Source: Frigidibacter sp. SD6-1
GTDB lineage: Bacteria; Pseudomonadota; Alphaproteobacteria; Rhodobacterales; Rhodobacteraceae
Reading direction: 5' to 3'
Assembly (NCBI RefSeq): GCF_030143255.1
Contig: NZ_JARJNR010000008.1
Coordinates: 80,823-144,822 of the forward strand
Length of the DNA: 64,000 nt
Shown here: piece after piece, positions 41,187 to 50,565 of the stretch
Position numbering within the stretch: the first letter of the stretch is position 1
How the letters are laid out: each line of letters opens with the position of its first letter
Notes under the pieces: generated by a model
Told to the model about the DNA's origin: nothing
Seen by the model: the letters and a program-made list of their open reading frames with translations, nothing else
The model's database searches: none
Made by a program: the position numbers and the translations under genes

Positions 41187-42602
41187 TCACTCCGCCAGAA
41201 CCCAGGTATCCTTGACCCCGCCGCCCTGCGACGAGTTCACGACAAGCGAGCCTTCGGTCAGCGCGACCCGCGTCAGCCCGCCGGGCACCAGCTCGATCTG
41301 CTCGCCCACGAGGCAATAGGGCCTGAGGTCGACATGGCGAGGCGCCACGCCTTCCTCGACGAAAGTGGGCGTCGTCGAGAGGGCGAGCGTCGGCTGGGCG
41401 ATATAGCCGGCCGGATCCGAGGCGAGCTTGCTGCGAAACGTCTCGATCTGCTCTTTCGTGGCCTTCGGGCCGACGAGCATGCCGTAGCCTCCCGAGCCAT
41501 GGACCTCTTTCACCACCAGCTCCGGCAGATGGTCGAGCACATAGTTCAGATCCTCGTTCCGCCCGCATTGCCAGGTGGGCACATTCTGCAGGATCGGCTC
41601 TTCGCCTAAGTAGAAGCGCACCATTTCCGGCACGAACGTATAGACCGCCTTGTCATCGGCCACGCCCGCGCCGGGGGCGGATGCGATGGTGACGCCGCCC
41701 GAGCGGTAGACATCCATCAGCCCCGGCACGCCGAGCATGGAATCGGGCCGGAAACACAAAGGATCGAGGAAAGCATCGTCGATCCGCCGGTAGATCACAT
41801 CGACCTTGCGCGGGCCTTCCGTGGTCCGCATCCAGACGAAGCCCGCCTCGACGAAGAGATCGACCGCCTCGACGAGTTCCACCCCCATCAGGTCGGCGAG
41901 GAAGGAATGCTCGTAATAGGCCGAATTGAAATGGCCGGGCGTCAGGATCACCACGGTGGGCTCGTGGTCGCATTTCTTCGGCGCGACCGAGGCAAGCGTA
42001 CGGCGCAGGACCTCGGAATAATTGTCGATCGGTTCGATGCGGTTTTCCCGGAACAGCGTGGGAAACATCCGCATCATGATTTCGCGGTTTTCCAGCATAT
42101 AGCTGACGCCCGACGGCGTGCGGCAATTGTCCTCCAGCACGTAGAAATCGTCCGGCCCGGTGCGCACGATATCGATGCCGACGATATGGCTGTAGACGCC
42201 CTTAGACGGGGTAAATCCCGCCACCGCCTTTTCATAGGCCTCGTTGCCATAGACCAGATGCTGCGGGATGCGGCCCGCCTTCACGATCTCGCCGCGCCCG
42301 TAGACATCGACCAGAAAGGCGTTGAGAGCGCGGGCGCGTTGCTTAATGCCCTTTTCCAGCCGCCGCCATTCGGCTTGAGTGAAGACGCGCGGGAACATGT
42401 CGAACGGGATCAGCCGGTCGGGATCGCCACCCTCGCCATAGACCGCGAAGGTGATGCCGATCCGGCGGAAAAGCGCCTCGGCCTCCTCCTGCTTCATGCT
42501 GCGGAATTCGGGCGGCATCGCTGCGACCCAGTCTTCCAGCCGCGCATAGGGCGCACGCACGCGACCGCCCTCGAACATTTCGTTGAAATAGCTGACTGCC
42601 AT
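41187..42602 (-). CDS. Circularly permuted type 2 ATP-grasp protein (Anbu operon)
   Basis: The 471-residue protein begins MAVSYFNEMFEGGRVRAPYA; ATG at 42602 is used because the upstream extension has no family match. Landmarks are DDFYVLEDNCRTPSGVSYML, VVILTPGHFNSAYYEHSFLA and VKEVHGSGGYGMLVGP, with C-terminal LVVNSSQGGGVKDTWVL. Such enzymes are predicted to form amide bonds by ATP-driven acyl phosphate chemistry. It is the first gene of the Anbu operon, so the complex may build and process a peptide or tag. A 138-base gap before it leaves room for the promoter. Confidence 0.93.
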   Translation of the reverse strand: MAVSYFNEMFEGGRVRAPYARLEDWVAAMPPEFRSMKQEEAEALFRRIGITFAVYGEGGDPDRLIPFDMFPRVFTQAEWRRLEKGIKQRARALNAFLVDVYGRGEIVKAGRIPQHLVYGNEAYEKAVAGFTPSKGVYSHIVGIDIVRTGPDDFYVLEDNCRTPSGVSYMLENREIMMRMFPTLFRENRIEPIDNYSEVLRRTLASVAPKKCDHEPTVVILTPGHFNSAYYEHSFLADLMGVELVEAVDLFVEAGFVWMRTTEGPRKVDVIYRRIDDAFLDPLCFRPDSMLGVPGLMDVYRSGGVTIASAPGAGVADDKAVYTFVPEMVRFYLGEEPILQNVPTWQCGRNEDLNYVLDHLPELVVKEVHGSGGYGMLVGPKATKEQIETFRSKLASDPAGYIAQPTLALSTTPTFVEEGVAPRHVDLRPYCLVGEQIELVPGGLTRVALTEGSLVVNSSQGGGVKDTWVLAE

Positions 42603-42740
42603 CACCCGCCCCCCCGAACCGGCATAGCCACCCGCCGGTCGTGGAAGTATGGGCGGCAAAGCCGCGGATGGTAAACGGGCAGACTGACCGGTTCTCCGGA
42701 CAATCTGCCTGAAAAACTGACCAAATAGGCGGCTTGAGGC

Positions 42741-43598
42741 TCAACGGACCGCGCGCCGATAGAGATGCCAGGTGGCATGGCCGAGAATCGGCAGGGTCAC
42801 CGCAAGCCCCAGAAGCAGCGGCACGGCGCCGATCACCAGCCCCGCGACCACCACCGCGCCCCAGGCCAGCACCGGGCCGGGGCTGAGCTGCATCAGACGG
42901 ATCGAGGCCGCAACGGCCCGCGCGAGGCCGACATCGCGGTCGACCAGGATCGGAAAGGACAGAACCGAGAAGGCCAGCGCCACCAGCGCGAAGAGAAAGC
43001 CGAGCGGGATGCCGATGATGATCATCATCCAGCCGCCCGACGTGCCGAACACGGCGGAAAGAAAGCTCATCGCATCGGGATAGGCCGCGCCGCCCATGGT
43101 GAACTCATGGACGAACCAGGCGCTGACGATCCAGAGGAAATACCAGCAGCCGAGACCGAGCGCGAGCAGGAGGATGCCGCCGAAGCCCGGCGCCCTCAGC
43201 ACATTCAGCGTATCGGCCCAGACCGCGCTCTCGCCGCGTTCGCGCCTGCGGCTGAGCTCGTAAAGCCCAAGTGCCGCAACCGGTCCGACCAGCGCAAAGC
43301 CCGACAGGGTCGGGAACAGAAGCGGCAGCACGCCCTTGTTGAAGGCAAAGCCCATCAGGCACAGGCCAATGACCGGATAGAGCAGGCAGGCCATGATGAC
43401 ATCACTGCGGAAATGCAGGAAATCGTCCAACCCCGCCTTCAGCGCCGCGCGAATGTCACCGTAGGTGATCGCTCGCACCTCGGGCAGTTCGCGTACCTCG
43501 CCCTCGACCGCGTGCTGGGCGGCATGCGCCACCTCGCGGCCCGCCTTGCCGATGTTCTTCGCCCCCCAGGAGAGCGGATTGCCGATCGTCGATACCAT
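42741..43598 (-). CDS. DUF2189 integral membrane protein
   Basis: The 285-residue protein has about six transmembrane helices. Pattern: a soluble N-terminus with VRAITYGDIRAALKAGLDDFLHFRSDV, then hydrophobic segments such as FGGILLLALGLGCWYFLW and MMIIIGIPLGFLFALVALAFS. This matches the DUF2189 family of inner membrane proteins, sometimes linked to cytochrome c oxidase neighbourhoods. ATG at 43598 (MVSTIGNPLSWGAKN) is chosen; an upstream frame start at 43736 is unlikely. Function is unknown. Confidence 0.82.
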   Translation of the reverse strand: MVSTIGNPLSWGAKNIGKAGREVAHAAQHAVEGEVRELPEVRAITYGDIRAALKAGLDDFLHFRSDVIMACLLYPVIGLCLMGFAFNKGVLPLLFPTLSGFALVGPVAALGLYELSRRRERGESAVWADTLNVLRAPGFGGILLLALGLGCWYFLWIVSAWFVHEFTMGGAAYPDAMSFLSAVFGTSGGWMMIIIGIPLGFLFALVALAFSVLSFPILVDRDVGLARAVAASIRLMQLSPGPVLAWGAVVVAGLVIGAVPLLLGLAVTLPILGHATWHLYRRAVR

Positions 43599-43808
43599 GG
43601 AACGCCTCCCTCGCGCTTTGTGCTGCCGTCCGTTCATCACGGGCGGCCCTCGGGCGACCGGAAGTGCGGCCTGCCTCAGGCCTCCGTACAGCCAGTCTAG
43701 CACGAATGCGCTCACCCCGCCTTCACTTTCCCGCAACCCTGTGCCGCAGACTTGTCTTTCTGGCGCCCGGCTGCCTATCTAACGTCCGACAAAGGAAAGG
43801 ACCCACCG

Positions 43809-45638
43809 ATGCCCATCGCCCTGCCCCGCCCCGTCTTCGACGCGAATGCAACCGCGGGCGGCGCGCTCGGCCCCCTGCCCGTCTGGGACCTCTCGGACCT
43901 TTACACGGCCGAGGACGCGCCGGAACTCACGCGCGATATGAATTGGCTTGAGCGCGAATGCGCGGCCTTCGCTGCGGATCATGAGGGCAAGCTTGCCGCA
44001 CTTGATCCCGCCGCCATGCTCGCCTGCATCCGCCGCTACGAGCGGATCGAACAGGTCAGCGGCCGCGTGATGTCTTACGCGGGCCTACGCTATTACCAGA
44101 ACACAATGGATGCAGGCCGGGCGAAATTCATGTCCGACTGCCAGGACCGGATCACCAGCTTCACCACGCCGCTTGTCTTCTTCAGCCTCGAATTCAACCG
44201 GATCGAGGACGCGTCCTATGAGGCGACATTCACGGCCGGGCCGGAGATCGCCCGCTACAAGCCCGCCTTCGACCGGATGCGCGCCATGCGGCCGCACCAG
44301 CTGTCGGACGAGCTCGAACGGTTCCTGCACGACCAGTCGGTCGTCGGCGCCTCGGCCTGGAACAAGCTGTTCGACGAGACGATGGCGGGCCTGACCTTCG
44401 AGGTCGCGGGCGAGGCGGAACCCCTGAGCCTTGAGGCGACGCTCAACCTCCTCTCCGAACAGGACCGCGCGAGGCGCGAGGCGGCTTCCCGCGCGCTTGC
44501 TGCCGTTTTCGGCAAGAACATCAAGCTCTTCGCCCGCGTTCACAACACGCTGGCCAAGGAAAAGGCGGTCGAGGACCGCTGGCGCAAGATGCCGTCGCCG
44601 CAGGCTGCGCGGCATCTGTCGAACCATGTCGAACCCGAGGTGGTCCAGGCACTTCGCAATGCCGTTGTCGCCGCCTATCCGCGCCTGTCGCACCGCTATT
44701 ATGCGCTGAAAGCGAAATGGATGGGCCTCGACAAGCTGCAGGTCTGGGACCGGAACGCCCCCCTGCCGACCGAGGAGGTCCGCACCATCGGCTGGGACGA
44801 GGCGCGCAAGACCGTGACCGAGGCCTACCGCGCCTTCTCGCCCGACCTCGCCGAACTGCTCAAGCCCTTCTTCGACAAGGGCTGGATCGACGCGGGCGTG
44901 AAGCCCGGCAAGGCGCCAGGCGCCTTCGCCCATCCGACGGTGACCGACGCCCACCCCTATGTGATGCTGAACTATCTCGGCAAACCGCGCGACGTGATGA
45001 CGCTGGCCCATGAACTGGGCCACGGCGTCCATCAGGTGCTGGCCGCACCGCAGGGCGAGATCCTCGCCAACACGCCGCTCACTCTCGCCGAAACCGCCTC
45101 GGTCTTCGGCGAGATGCTGACCTTCCGCGCGCTTCTGGCGAATGCCAAGGACAAGGTGGAACGCAAGACCCTGCTCGCGGGCAAGGTCGAGGACATGATC
45201 AATACCGTCGTCCGCCAGATCGCCTTCTACGATTTCGAATGCAAGCTGCACGCCGCCCGCGCTGAAGGCGAACTGACGCCCGAAGACATCAACGCGCTCT
45301 GGATGAGTGTACAGGGCGAAAGCCTCGGGCCCGTCTTCGAATTCATGGACGGCTACGAGACCTTCTGGGCCTATATCCCGCACTTCATCCATTCGCCCTT
45401 CTACGTCTATGCCTATGCCTTCGGCGACAGTCTGGTGAACGCGCTCTATGCCGCCTACGAGGCCGCGCCCGACGGGTTCGAGGCAAAGTATTTCGACATG
45501 CTGAAGGCGGGCGGATCGAAACACCACAAGGACCTGCTCGCGCCCTTCGGCCTGGACGCCACGGACCCGACATTCTGGGACAAGGGCCTTTCCATGATCG
45601 CCGCCATGATTGACGAGCTGGAGGCGATGGAGGCGTGA
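43809..45638 (+). CDS. pepF: M3 family oligoendopeptidase F
   Basis: The 609-residue zinc metallopeptidase has the catalytic motif HELGH (residues 401-405) in LAHELGHGVHQVL and a downstream Glu in LTLAETASVFGEML. Length and sequence suit PepF/M3B proteins, which cleave short peptides in the cytoplasm. ATG at 43809 (MPIALPRPVFDANATAG) follows AAAGGACCCACC. It is followed by a GNAT gene overlapping in GTGA and then a dipeptidase, making a small peptide-processing operon. No signal peptide is seen. Confidence 0.94.
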   Translation: MPIALPRPVFDANATAGGALGPLPVWDLSDLYTAEDAPELTRDMNWLERECAAFAADHEGKLAALDPAAMLACIRRYERIEQVSGRVMSYAGLRYYQNTMDAGRAKFMSDCQDRITSFTTPLVFFSLEFNRIEDASYEATFTAGPEIARYKPAFDRMRAMRPHQLSDELERFLHDQSVVGASAWNKLFDETMAGLTFEVAGEAEPLSLEATLNLLSEQDRARREAASRALAAVFGKNIKLFARVHNTLAKEKAVEDRWRKMPSPQAARHLSNHVEPEVVQALRNAVVAAYPRLSHRYYALKAKWMGLDKLQVWDRNAPLPTEEVRTIGWDEARKTVTEAYRAFSPDLAELLKPFFDKGWIDAGVKPGKAPGAFAHPTVTDAHPYVMLNYLGKPRDVMTLAHELGHGVHQVLAAPQGEILANTPLTLAETASVFGEMLTFRALLANAKDKVERKTLLAGKVEDMINTVVRQIAFYDFECKLHAARAEGELTPEDINALWMSVQGESLGPVFEFMDGYETFWAYIPHFIHSPFYVYAYAFGDSLVNALYAAYEAAPDGFEAKYFDMLKAGGSKHHKDLLAPFGLDATDPTFWDKGLSMIAAMIDELEAMEA

Positions 45639-46105
45639 TCACTCTCTCGCCCCTGCCGGCCGACCGGCTGAGCGACGCCGCACATCTTGAGGTGCCGCCC
45701 GATCAGCAACAATTCGTCGGAACGCTCGACAAGTTGCTTGGCGATCTGAGCTCCGACGTCGGCCTGCACGCGATCCGGGCCGACGGGCGGGTGATCGGCC
45801 TGTTCAAGACCGATCTGGCCTATGCGGAACGTCACGCATTCGCCCACCCGGCCGAGCCGGGGTTGCGCGGTATGCTGATCGGCGGCCAGTATCAGGGCTT
45901 GGGATATGGCAAGGCGGCGATGGCCGCCCTTCCCGCCTATCTGCGCAAGGCGCTTCCCGCTGCTGCGTCGATCGCGCTCACGGTGAATTGCCGCAATCCC
46001 GCGGCACGCCACATCTATCTCGCAGGCGGCTGGGTCGATACGGGTGAAATCTATCATGGCGGCGCGGCCGGACCTCAGCATATCCTGCGCCTGCCCCTCA
46101 TGTGA
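45635..46105 (+). CDS. GNAT family N-acetyltransferase
   Basis: The 156-residue protein has the acetyl-CoA loop QYQGLGYGKAAM (Q-x-x-G-x-G/A type) and the following helix, with a C-terminal NCRNPAARHIYLAGGW motif typical of GNAT enzymes. The start is GTG at 45635, overlapping the PepF stop in GTGA. Substrate is unknown; it may acetylate peptides or amino acids handled by its neighbours. Confidence 0.9.
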   Translation: MITLSPLPADRLSDAAHLEVPPDQQQFVGTLDKLLGDLSSDVGLHAIRADGRVIGLFKTDLAYAERHAFAHPAEPGLRGMLIGGQYQGLGYGKAAMAALPAYLRKALPAAASIALTVNCRNPAARHIYLAGGWVDTGEIYHGGAAGPQHILRLPLM

Positions 46106-46113
46106 GATCCCCC

Positions 46114-47292
46114 ATGCGCCGTTTCATCGTCAAGCTGATCGCCTTCCTGATCGTCATCGGCCTTCTTGGCTTCTTTACCCTCGGCCCCGGCATCGTCGAC
46201 GAGGGGCAGAACCCGGTTCTGGCCCACGACCCCTGGCCGGTGAGCCCCGCGGCGCAGGCCTTGCATGAAAAGCTGATCATCGGCGACTGGCATGCCGACC
46301 CGCTCCTGTGGGACCGCGACCTGACCCAGCGCTGGGACCGGGGCCAGATGGACCTGCCCCGGCTGATCGACGGCAATGTGGCGCTGCAGGTCTTCACGAC
46401 CGTGACGAAAAGCCCCTCGGGCCTCAATTACGAGGAAAATTCGGCTCAGGCGCGCGACGATATCACGCTTCTCTTCATCGGGCAGCTCCGCCCGCTCAGC
46501 GCCTGGAAGAACCTGACCTACCGGGCGCTGGAACAGGCGCGGCAACTGGCGCTCGCCGCCGAAAAGGCGCCGGAGATGCTGACGATCATCCGCACCCGCG
46601 GCGATCTCGACGCGCTTCTCGCTGCGCGTGCCAAGGGGGCCAAGACCGTCGGCGGCATCCTTGGCGCCGAGGGCGGGCATGCCCTGTCCGGCGACATCGC
46701 CAACCTCGACAAGCTCTATGAGGCGGGCTTCCGGTTGATGGGGCTCACGCATTTCTTCGATAACGAGCTTGGCGCCTCGCTGCATGGACAGGCAGGCGAA
46801 ACCGAGGGTCTGACCGACTTCGGGCGCGAGGTCGTGAAGAGGATGGTCGAGAAGAAGATGATCATCGATCTGGCGCATGCCTCGCCCAGGATGGCGCGCG
46901 AGGTCTTGGCCATGGTCGATGTCCCGGTCGTGGTCAGCCATACCGGCATCTATTCCCATTGTCAGACGGTGCGGAATTTCCCCGACGATCTGATGAAGGC
47001 AATCGCCGATGAGGGCGGGCTGATCGGCATCGGCTACTGGCCGGACGTGATCTGCGATCCCTCGCCCAAGGGCGTCGCCTCGGCCATTGTCGCGGCGGTC
47101 GATCTGGTGGGCGCAGACCATGTCTCGCTCGGCTCCGATTTCGACGGGTCGGTGACGACGGCCTTCGACACGTCGGAACTCGCCGCAGTGACACAGGCCC
47201 TGATGGACTCGGGGCTTGACGAGACGACCATCGCCAAGGTGATGGGCGGCAATATGGTCGCCTTCCTCAGGAATGCCCTGCCGGAGGGCTGA
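46114..47292 (+). CDS. Membrane dipeptidase (renal dipeptidase family, M19)
   Basis: The 392-residue protein has an N-terminal transmembrane/signal segment (FIVKLIAFLIVIGLLGFF). The M19 zinc residues are in DWHADPLLW (His-x-Asp), the bridging Glu in GAEGGHALSGD, and His ligands in VVSHTGIYSHC, with GSDFDGS near the C-terminus. It should hydrolyse dipeptides at the periplasmic face of the inner membrane. ATG at 46114 is preferred over the GTG at 46102. It is in line with PepF and GNAT genes. Confidence 0.92.
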   Translation: MRRFIVKLIAFLIVIGLLGFFTLGPGIVDEGQNPVLAHDPWPVSPAAQALHEKLIIGDWHADPLLWDRDLTQRWDRGQMDLPRLIDGNVALQVFTTVTKSPSGLNYEENSAQARDDITLLFIGQLRPLSAWKNLTYRALEQARQLALAAEKAPEMLTIIRTRGDLDALLAARAKGAKTVGGILGAEGGHALSGDIANLDKLYEAGFRLMGLTHFFDNELGASLHGQAGETEGLTDFGREVVKRMVEKKMIIDLAHASPRMAREVLAMVDVPVVVSHTGIYSHCQTVRNFPDDLMKAIADEGGLIGIGYWPDVICDPSPKGVASAIVAAVDLVGADHVSLGSDFDGSVTTAFDTSELAAVTQALMDSGLDETTIAKVMGGNMVAFLRNALPEG

Positions 47293-47300
47293 GCGCGGGG

Positions 47301-47379
47301 CCGGGCCGCTCGTCGAGCCCTGAGGCGCTCTCCTCGCCTCAACCCGACGAGGCGCGCAGTGTACGAGGAGGCACCCGGC
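47301..47379. repeat. About 80-base intergenic repeat, copy 1
   Basis: This stretch between the convergent dipeptidase and oxidoreductase genes aligns by eye with 50566-50643. Shared blocks include CCGCTCGTCG, CCGACGAG and ACGAGGAGGC, ending CCCGG. It contains nested inverted repeats (CTCGTCG 47309-47315 with CGACGAG 47345-47351; TGAGGCG 47321-47327 with CGCCTCA 47335-47341). It may act as a transcription terminator for either gene, though it lacks a T-run. Confidence 0.5.
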
Positions 47380-47380
47380 G

Positions 47381-48364
47381 TCAGAGATCGATCGCCGAGG
47401 CAAAAACCCTGTCGATCATCGCCTGCGTGCCCCTCGCGTCTTCCAAAGACCACAGGTATGGCGCGCCGTCGCGCACCGTCCGGCAGAAGGCCTCGACCTG
47501 GTTGCGGTACTGGCGGACACCCGGGAAACGCTCGATGTGGTCTGCCTCTCCAGGCCGGAACATGTGAAGCTGGGCCTCGCCGAAGAGGCCCGCATTGAAC
47601 GGACCCGTCATGCGGATCAGGCCCTTCTCGCCCTGAAACACCACTTCCTGCCGGGGCGGCAGCCGCATCGACGTCAGCGCGCCATAGGTGAAGCGACCCG
47701 CGGGGCCCTCCATGTCGGCCCAGACCTGGGTCGTCACATCCACGCCATTCTCGCGGAGGATCCGCGATTTCAGCGCCACCGGCTCCGCTCCCGTCACCCA
47801 GCGCACCGACCCATAGGCATAGACGCCGATATCGGGGACCGAGCCGCCCCCGGTTTCCGGCCGGTTGCGGATATTGCCGGTGTCTGCGCGGTTGTCATAG
47901 CTGAAATGCGCATCCGCATGCAGCACCCGGCCGATCGCGCCATCCTGCACCAGCATCCGCGCCCGCTGCCATTGCGGGTGGTGGACGATCATATAGGCCT
48001 CGGTCACCAGAAGGCCCGAGCCATCGCGCGCCGCGATCAGGGCGTCGATCTCGCCCGCCCGCATCGCGATCGGCTTTTCGGTCAGGACATGCTTGCCCGC
48101 GCGCGCGGCCTTCAGCGACCACTCGACATGCAGATGGTTGGGCAAGGGAATATAGACCGCCTCGACCTCGCGATCGGCCAGAAGCGCCTCGTAACTTTCA
48201 TGGACCCTGAGGTCGGGGCAGAAAGCCCGGAACCCCTCGGCCTTGGCCCCGTCGGATGTGGCGAGCGCCAGAAGCCGCGCGCCTTCCGCCTCGTGGATCG
48301 CCCGCGCCATGTGATCTCGCGCGAACTTCGCCGCACCCAGAACGCCCCAGTTGACCGGCTTCAT
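47381..48364 (-). CDS. Gfo/Idh/MocA family oxidoreductase
   Basis: The 327-residue protein begins MKPVNWGVLGAAKFARDHMA with the NAD(P)-binding glycine motif (VLGAAKF replaces the usual GxGxxG). EKPIAMRAGEIDALI is the family EKP motif with catalytic Lys. The C-terminal domain ends with a dimer sheet. It probably oxidises or reduces a sugar or cyclitol. ATG at 48364 is used; an upstream frame start is less likely. It is monocistronic in appearance, convergent to the dipeptidase gene. Confidence 0.9.
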   Translation of the reverse strand: MKPVNWGVLGAAKFARDHMARAIHEAEGARLLALATSDGAKAEGFRAFCPDLRVHESYEALLADREVEAVYIPLPNHLHVEWSLKAARAGKHVLTEKPIAMRAGEIDALIAARDGSGLLVTEAYMIVHHPQWQRARMLVQDGAIGRVLHADAHFSYDNRADTGNIRNRPETGGGSVPDIGVYAYGSVRWVTGAEPVALKSRILRENGVDVTTQVWADMEGPAGRFTYGALTSMRLPPRQEVVFQGEKGLIRMTGPFNAGLFGEAQLHMFRPGEADHIERFPGVRQYRNQVEAFCRTVRDGAPYLWSLEDARGTQAMIDRVFASAIDL

Positions 48365-48418
48365 GTCTCGCCCTCCAGTGACCGAGGGAAGGCTAGCGCG
48401 CCGCACTCGTTAGCGCAA

Positions 48419-49036
48419 TCAGGCGCGTTTGCGCAGAACCATGAAGCTCATCAGCCCAAGCGGAGGAACGCGCTTCTCGACGACAGGCACCAGTTCCGGC
48501 CCCGTCAGGACCTGTTCCCTGCGGAAGTCCGGATGCCAGCCCAGCCGGCCGGCCAAAGGCGCCGCCAGACGCTCGACCATCGCCATCGGGCCGCTTTCGC
48601 GGGCGAAATGGTTGACGATCACCACCTCGCCGCCCGGTTTCAGCACCCGCGCCACCTCGGCCATCACCCGCTGCGGCTCGGGCACCACCGAAAGGACATG
48701 CAGCGCGGTGACCGTATCGAAGCGCGCGTCCGGCAAATCGAGCGCGCGGGCATCCATCTGCCGCAGCGCGCTGACCTGCGTCAGGCCCTGCGCCGCGACC
48801 TTCTCGCGCGCCTTGGCAAGCATCTCGTGGCTGTAGTCGATGCCCGTGACGTCGAGATGCCTGCCGTAGGAGGCAAGCGAAAGCCCTGTCCCGACACCGA
48901 CCTCCAGGACCGAGCCACCCCGGGCATTCACATGGGCGACCGCCATGCGTCGGCCGCGCGTGGTCAGCGACCCGAAAGTCGCGTCATAGACCGGCGCCCA
49001 CATGGCGTAAGAGCGCCTGACCTGTGCCAGTTCCAT
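48419..49036 (-). CDS. pmtA: Phosphatidylethanolamine N-methyltransferase, class I SAM-dependent
   Basis: The 205-residue protein has the SAM motif I VLEVGVGTGLSLASYG, acidic motif II IDYSHEMLAKAR and the following FDTVTALHVLSVVPEPQ. Length and sequence match the Rhodobacter-type PmtA. It lies in the same operon as psd and pssA, which make phosphatidylethanolamine, so its substrate is probably that lipid, methylated three times to phosphatidylcholine at the inner membrane face. ATG at 49036 (MELAQVRRSYAMW) gives the family N-terminus. This is a confident context call. Confidence 0.85.
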   Translation of the reverse strand: MELAQVRRSYAMWAPVYDATFGSLTTRGRRMAVAHVNARGGSVLEVGVGTGLSLASYGRHLDVTGIDYSHEMLAKAREKVAAQGLTQVSALRQMDARALDLPDARFDTVTALHVLSVVPEPQRVMAEVARVLKPGGEVVIVNHFARESGPMAMVERLAAPLAGRLGWHPDFRREQVLTGPELVPVVEKRVPPLGLMSFMVLRKRA

Positions 49037-49047
49037 CTCGCGTCCTC

Positions 49048-49770
49048 TCAGTGGCTGGACCGGCGCTGCCAAAGTAGCGCACCGGGGATCGACAGAAGAT
49101 AGAGGATGTCGGCGCCGAAAAGTGTCGCCCAGGGATAGGCGGCGAGCGCCGCGGCACCGCAGGCAACCGCCAGAAGCAGGGGCCGCGCATGCCGCGCCGG
49201 AACGCGCATCTTCAGCGACGGGGTCGGCAACCGGCTGACCATCAGCCCGCCGACCAGCGCTATCCAGATCGCGATCGGCGTCGGGTCGGGGACCAGGCCC
49301 GGGACGGCCTGCGCAAGAAAGAGCGGCGCGAGCGCCAGCATGGCGCCCGCAGGCGCCGGAACCCCGGTGAAGAAGCGCTTGTCGAGCGTTCCTTCCTTCG
49401 CGCCCACATTGAAGCGCGCAAGCCGCAGCGTGCAGCAGACGACATAGACAAGCGCCGCGATCCAGCCGAGTGTCTGGTCGCCGTCCATCGCCCAGAAATA
49501 GAGAACGACCGCGGGCGCCACGCCGAAATTCACCACGTCGGCGAGCGAATCCAGCTCCGCCCCCATCAGGCTTTCGCTCTTCAGGATGCGGGCGATGCGG
49601 CCGTCGAGCCCGTCGAGAAGGGCGGCGAGGATGAGAAGCGCCACCGATTTCTCGAAATCATTGCTGTAGGCCATGCGGATCGCGCTGACGCCCGCGCAGA
49701 TCGCGCCAAGCGTCATGGCGTTCGGCAGAAGATGGATCAGCGGGATTTCGCGGCGCGGCCGCGGCTGCAT
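49048..49770 (-). CDS. pssA: CDP-diacylglycerol-serine O-phosphatidyltransferase
   Basis: The 240-residue membrane protein has the CDP-alcohol phosphatidyltransferase motif DG-x2-AR-x8-G-x3-D-x3-D, seen as DGLDGRIARILKSESLMGAE followed by LDSLAD, near residues 53-78. About seven hydrophobic helices follow. It makes phosphatidylserine from CDP-diacylglycerol and serine. It is one base apart from psd upstream and followed by pmtA, together a complete path from CDP-diacylglycerol to phosphatidylcholine. Confidence 0.95.
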   Translation of the reverse strand: MQPRPRREIPLIHLLPNAMTLGAICAGVSAIRMAYSNDFEKSVALLILAALLDGLDGRIARILKSESLMGAELDSLADVVNFGVAPAVVLYFWAMDGDQTLGWIAALVYVVCCTLRLARFNVGAKEGTLDKRFFTGVPAPAGAMLALAPLFLAQAVPGLVPDPTPIAIWIALVGGLMVSRLPTPSLKMRVPARHARPLLLAVACGAAALAAYPWATLFGADILYLLSIPGALLWQRRSSH

Positions 49771-49771
49771 C

Positions 49772-50464
49772 TCAATCCCTCCGCGCCATCATCGCGGCGC
49801 CGGGCGCCGCGAGATCGGCGATCACCGTCTCGCCTGCGACCATGGTCTGGCCAAGCGTCGCAACGGGCTCGACGCCCGGTGGCAGATAGACGTCGAGGCG
49901 CGAGCCGAAGCGGATGAGGCCAAAGCGCTCGCCCGCACGCAGGAAGGCGCCGGGCTGGACGAAACAGACGATGCGGCGCGCGACCAGGCCCGCGATCTGC
50001 ACGACGGCGATCTGGCGGCCGTCGGCGAGGTCGAGGCGGATGGCGTTGCGCTCGTTGTCCTCGCTCGCCTTGTCGAGCGAGGCATTGAGGAACTTGCCCG
50101 CCCGGTAGGCGACGGCGCCGACGGTGCCTTCGGCAACGGCCCGGTTCACATGGCAGTTGAAGACCGACATGAAGACCGAAACGCGGATCAGCGGCTCGGG
50201 CCCCATGCCAAGTTCGGCGGGCGGCACGGCGGGGCCGATGAGCGAAACGACCCCGTCGGCCGGGCTGACGATCAGCCCGTCGCGCAGGGGAACCGAGCGG
50301 ACGGGATCGCGGAAGAAGTAATAGCACCAGATGGTCAGGCCGAGGCCCGCCAGCCCGAGCGGATGCCAGATCAGCCCCAGCACAAGCGCCGCGCCGGCGA
50401 AGGCCGCAACGAACTTCCGCCCTTCGGGATGCATCGGCGGAAGGAATGTGTCGATCAGCCTCAT
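49772..50464 (-). CDS. psd: Phosphatidylserine decarboxylase (short, Psd-B type)
   Basis: The 230-residue protein has an N-terminal hydrophobic anchor ([21 protein letters not shown]), [30 protein letters not shown] and the self-cleavage site [11 protein letters not shown]. There Gly-Ser would yield the pyruvoyl prosthetic group. It converts phosphatidylserine to phosphatidylethanolamine at the inner membrane. It is the first gene of the psd-pssA-pmtA operon. Its size suits the short alphaproteobacterial proenzyme. Confidence 0.95.
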   Translation of the reverse strand: MRLIDTFLPPMHPEGRKFVAAFAGAALVLGLIWHPLGLAGLGLTIWCYYFFRDPVRSVPLRDGLIVSPADGVVSLIGPAVPPAELGMGPEPLIRVSVFMSVFNCHVNRAVAEGTVGAVAYRAGKFLNASLDKASEDNERNAIRLDLADGRQIAVVQIAGLVARRIVCFVQPGAFLRAGERFGLIRFGSRLDVYLPPGVEPVATLGQTMVAGETVIADLAAPGAAMMARRD

Positions 50465-50565
50465 CGGCCCTCCCTCGTCACTCGTGGCGCTGACCTATCG
50501 CCCCCGGCCCGGAGCCGCAAGAAAAATCTCCTTTATTTTTAACGATTTGATCGGTCAATCAACAA

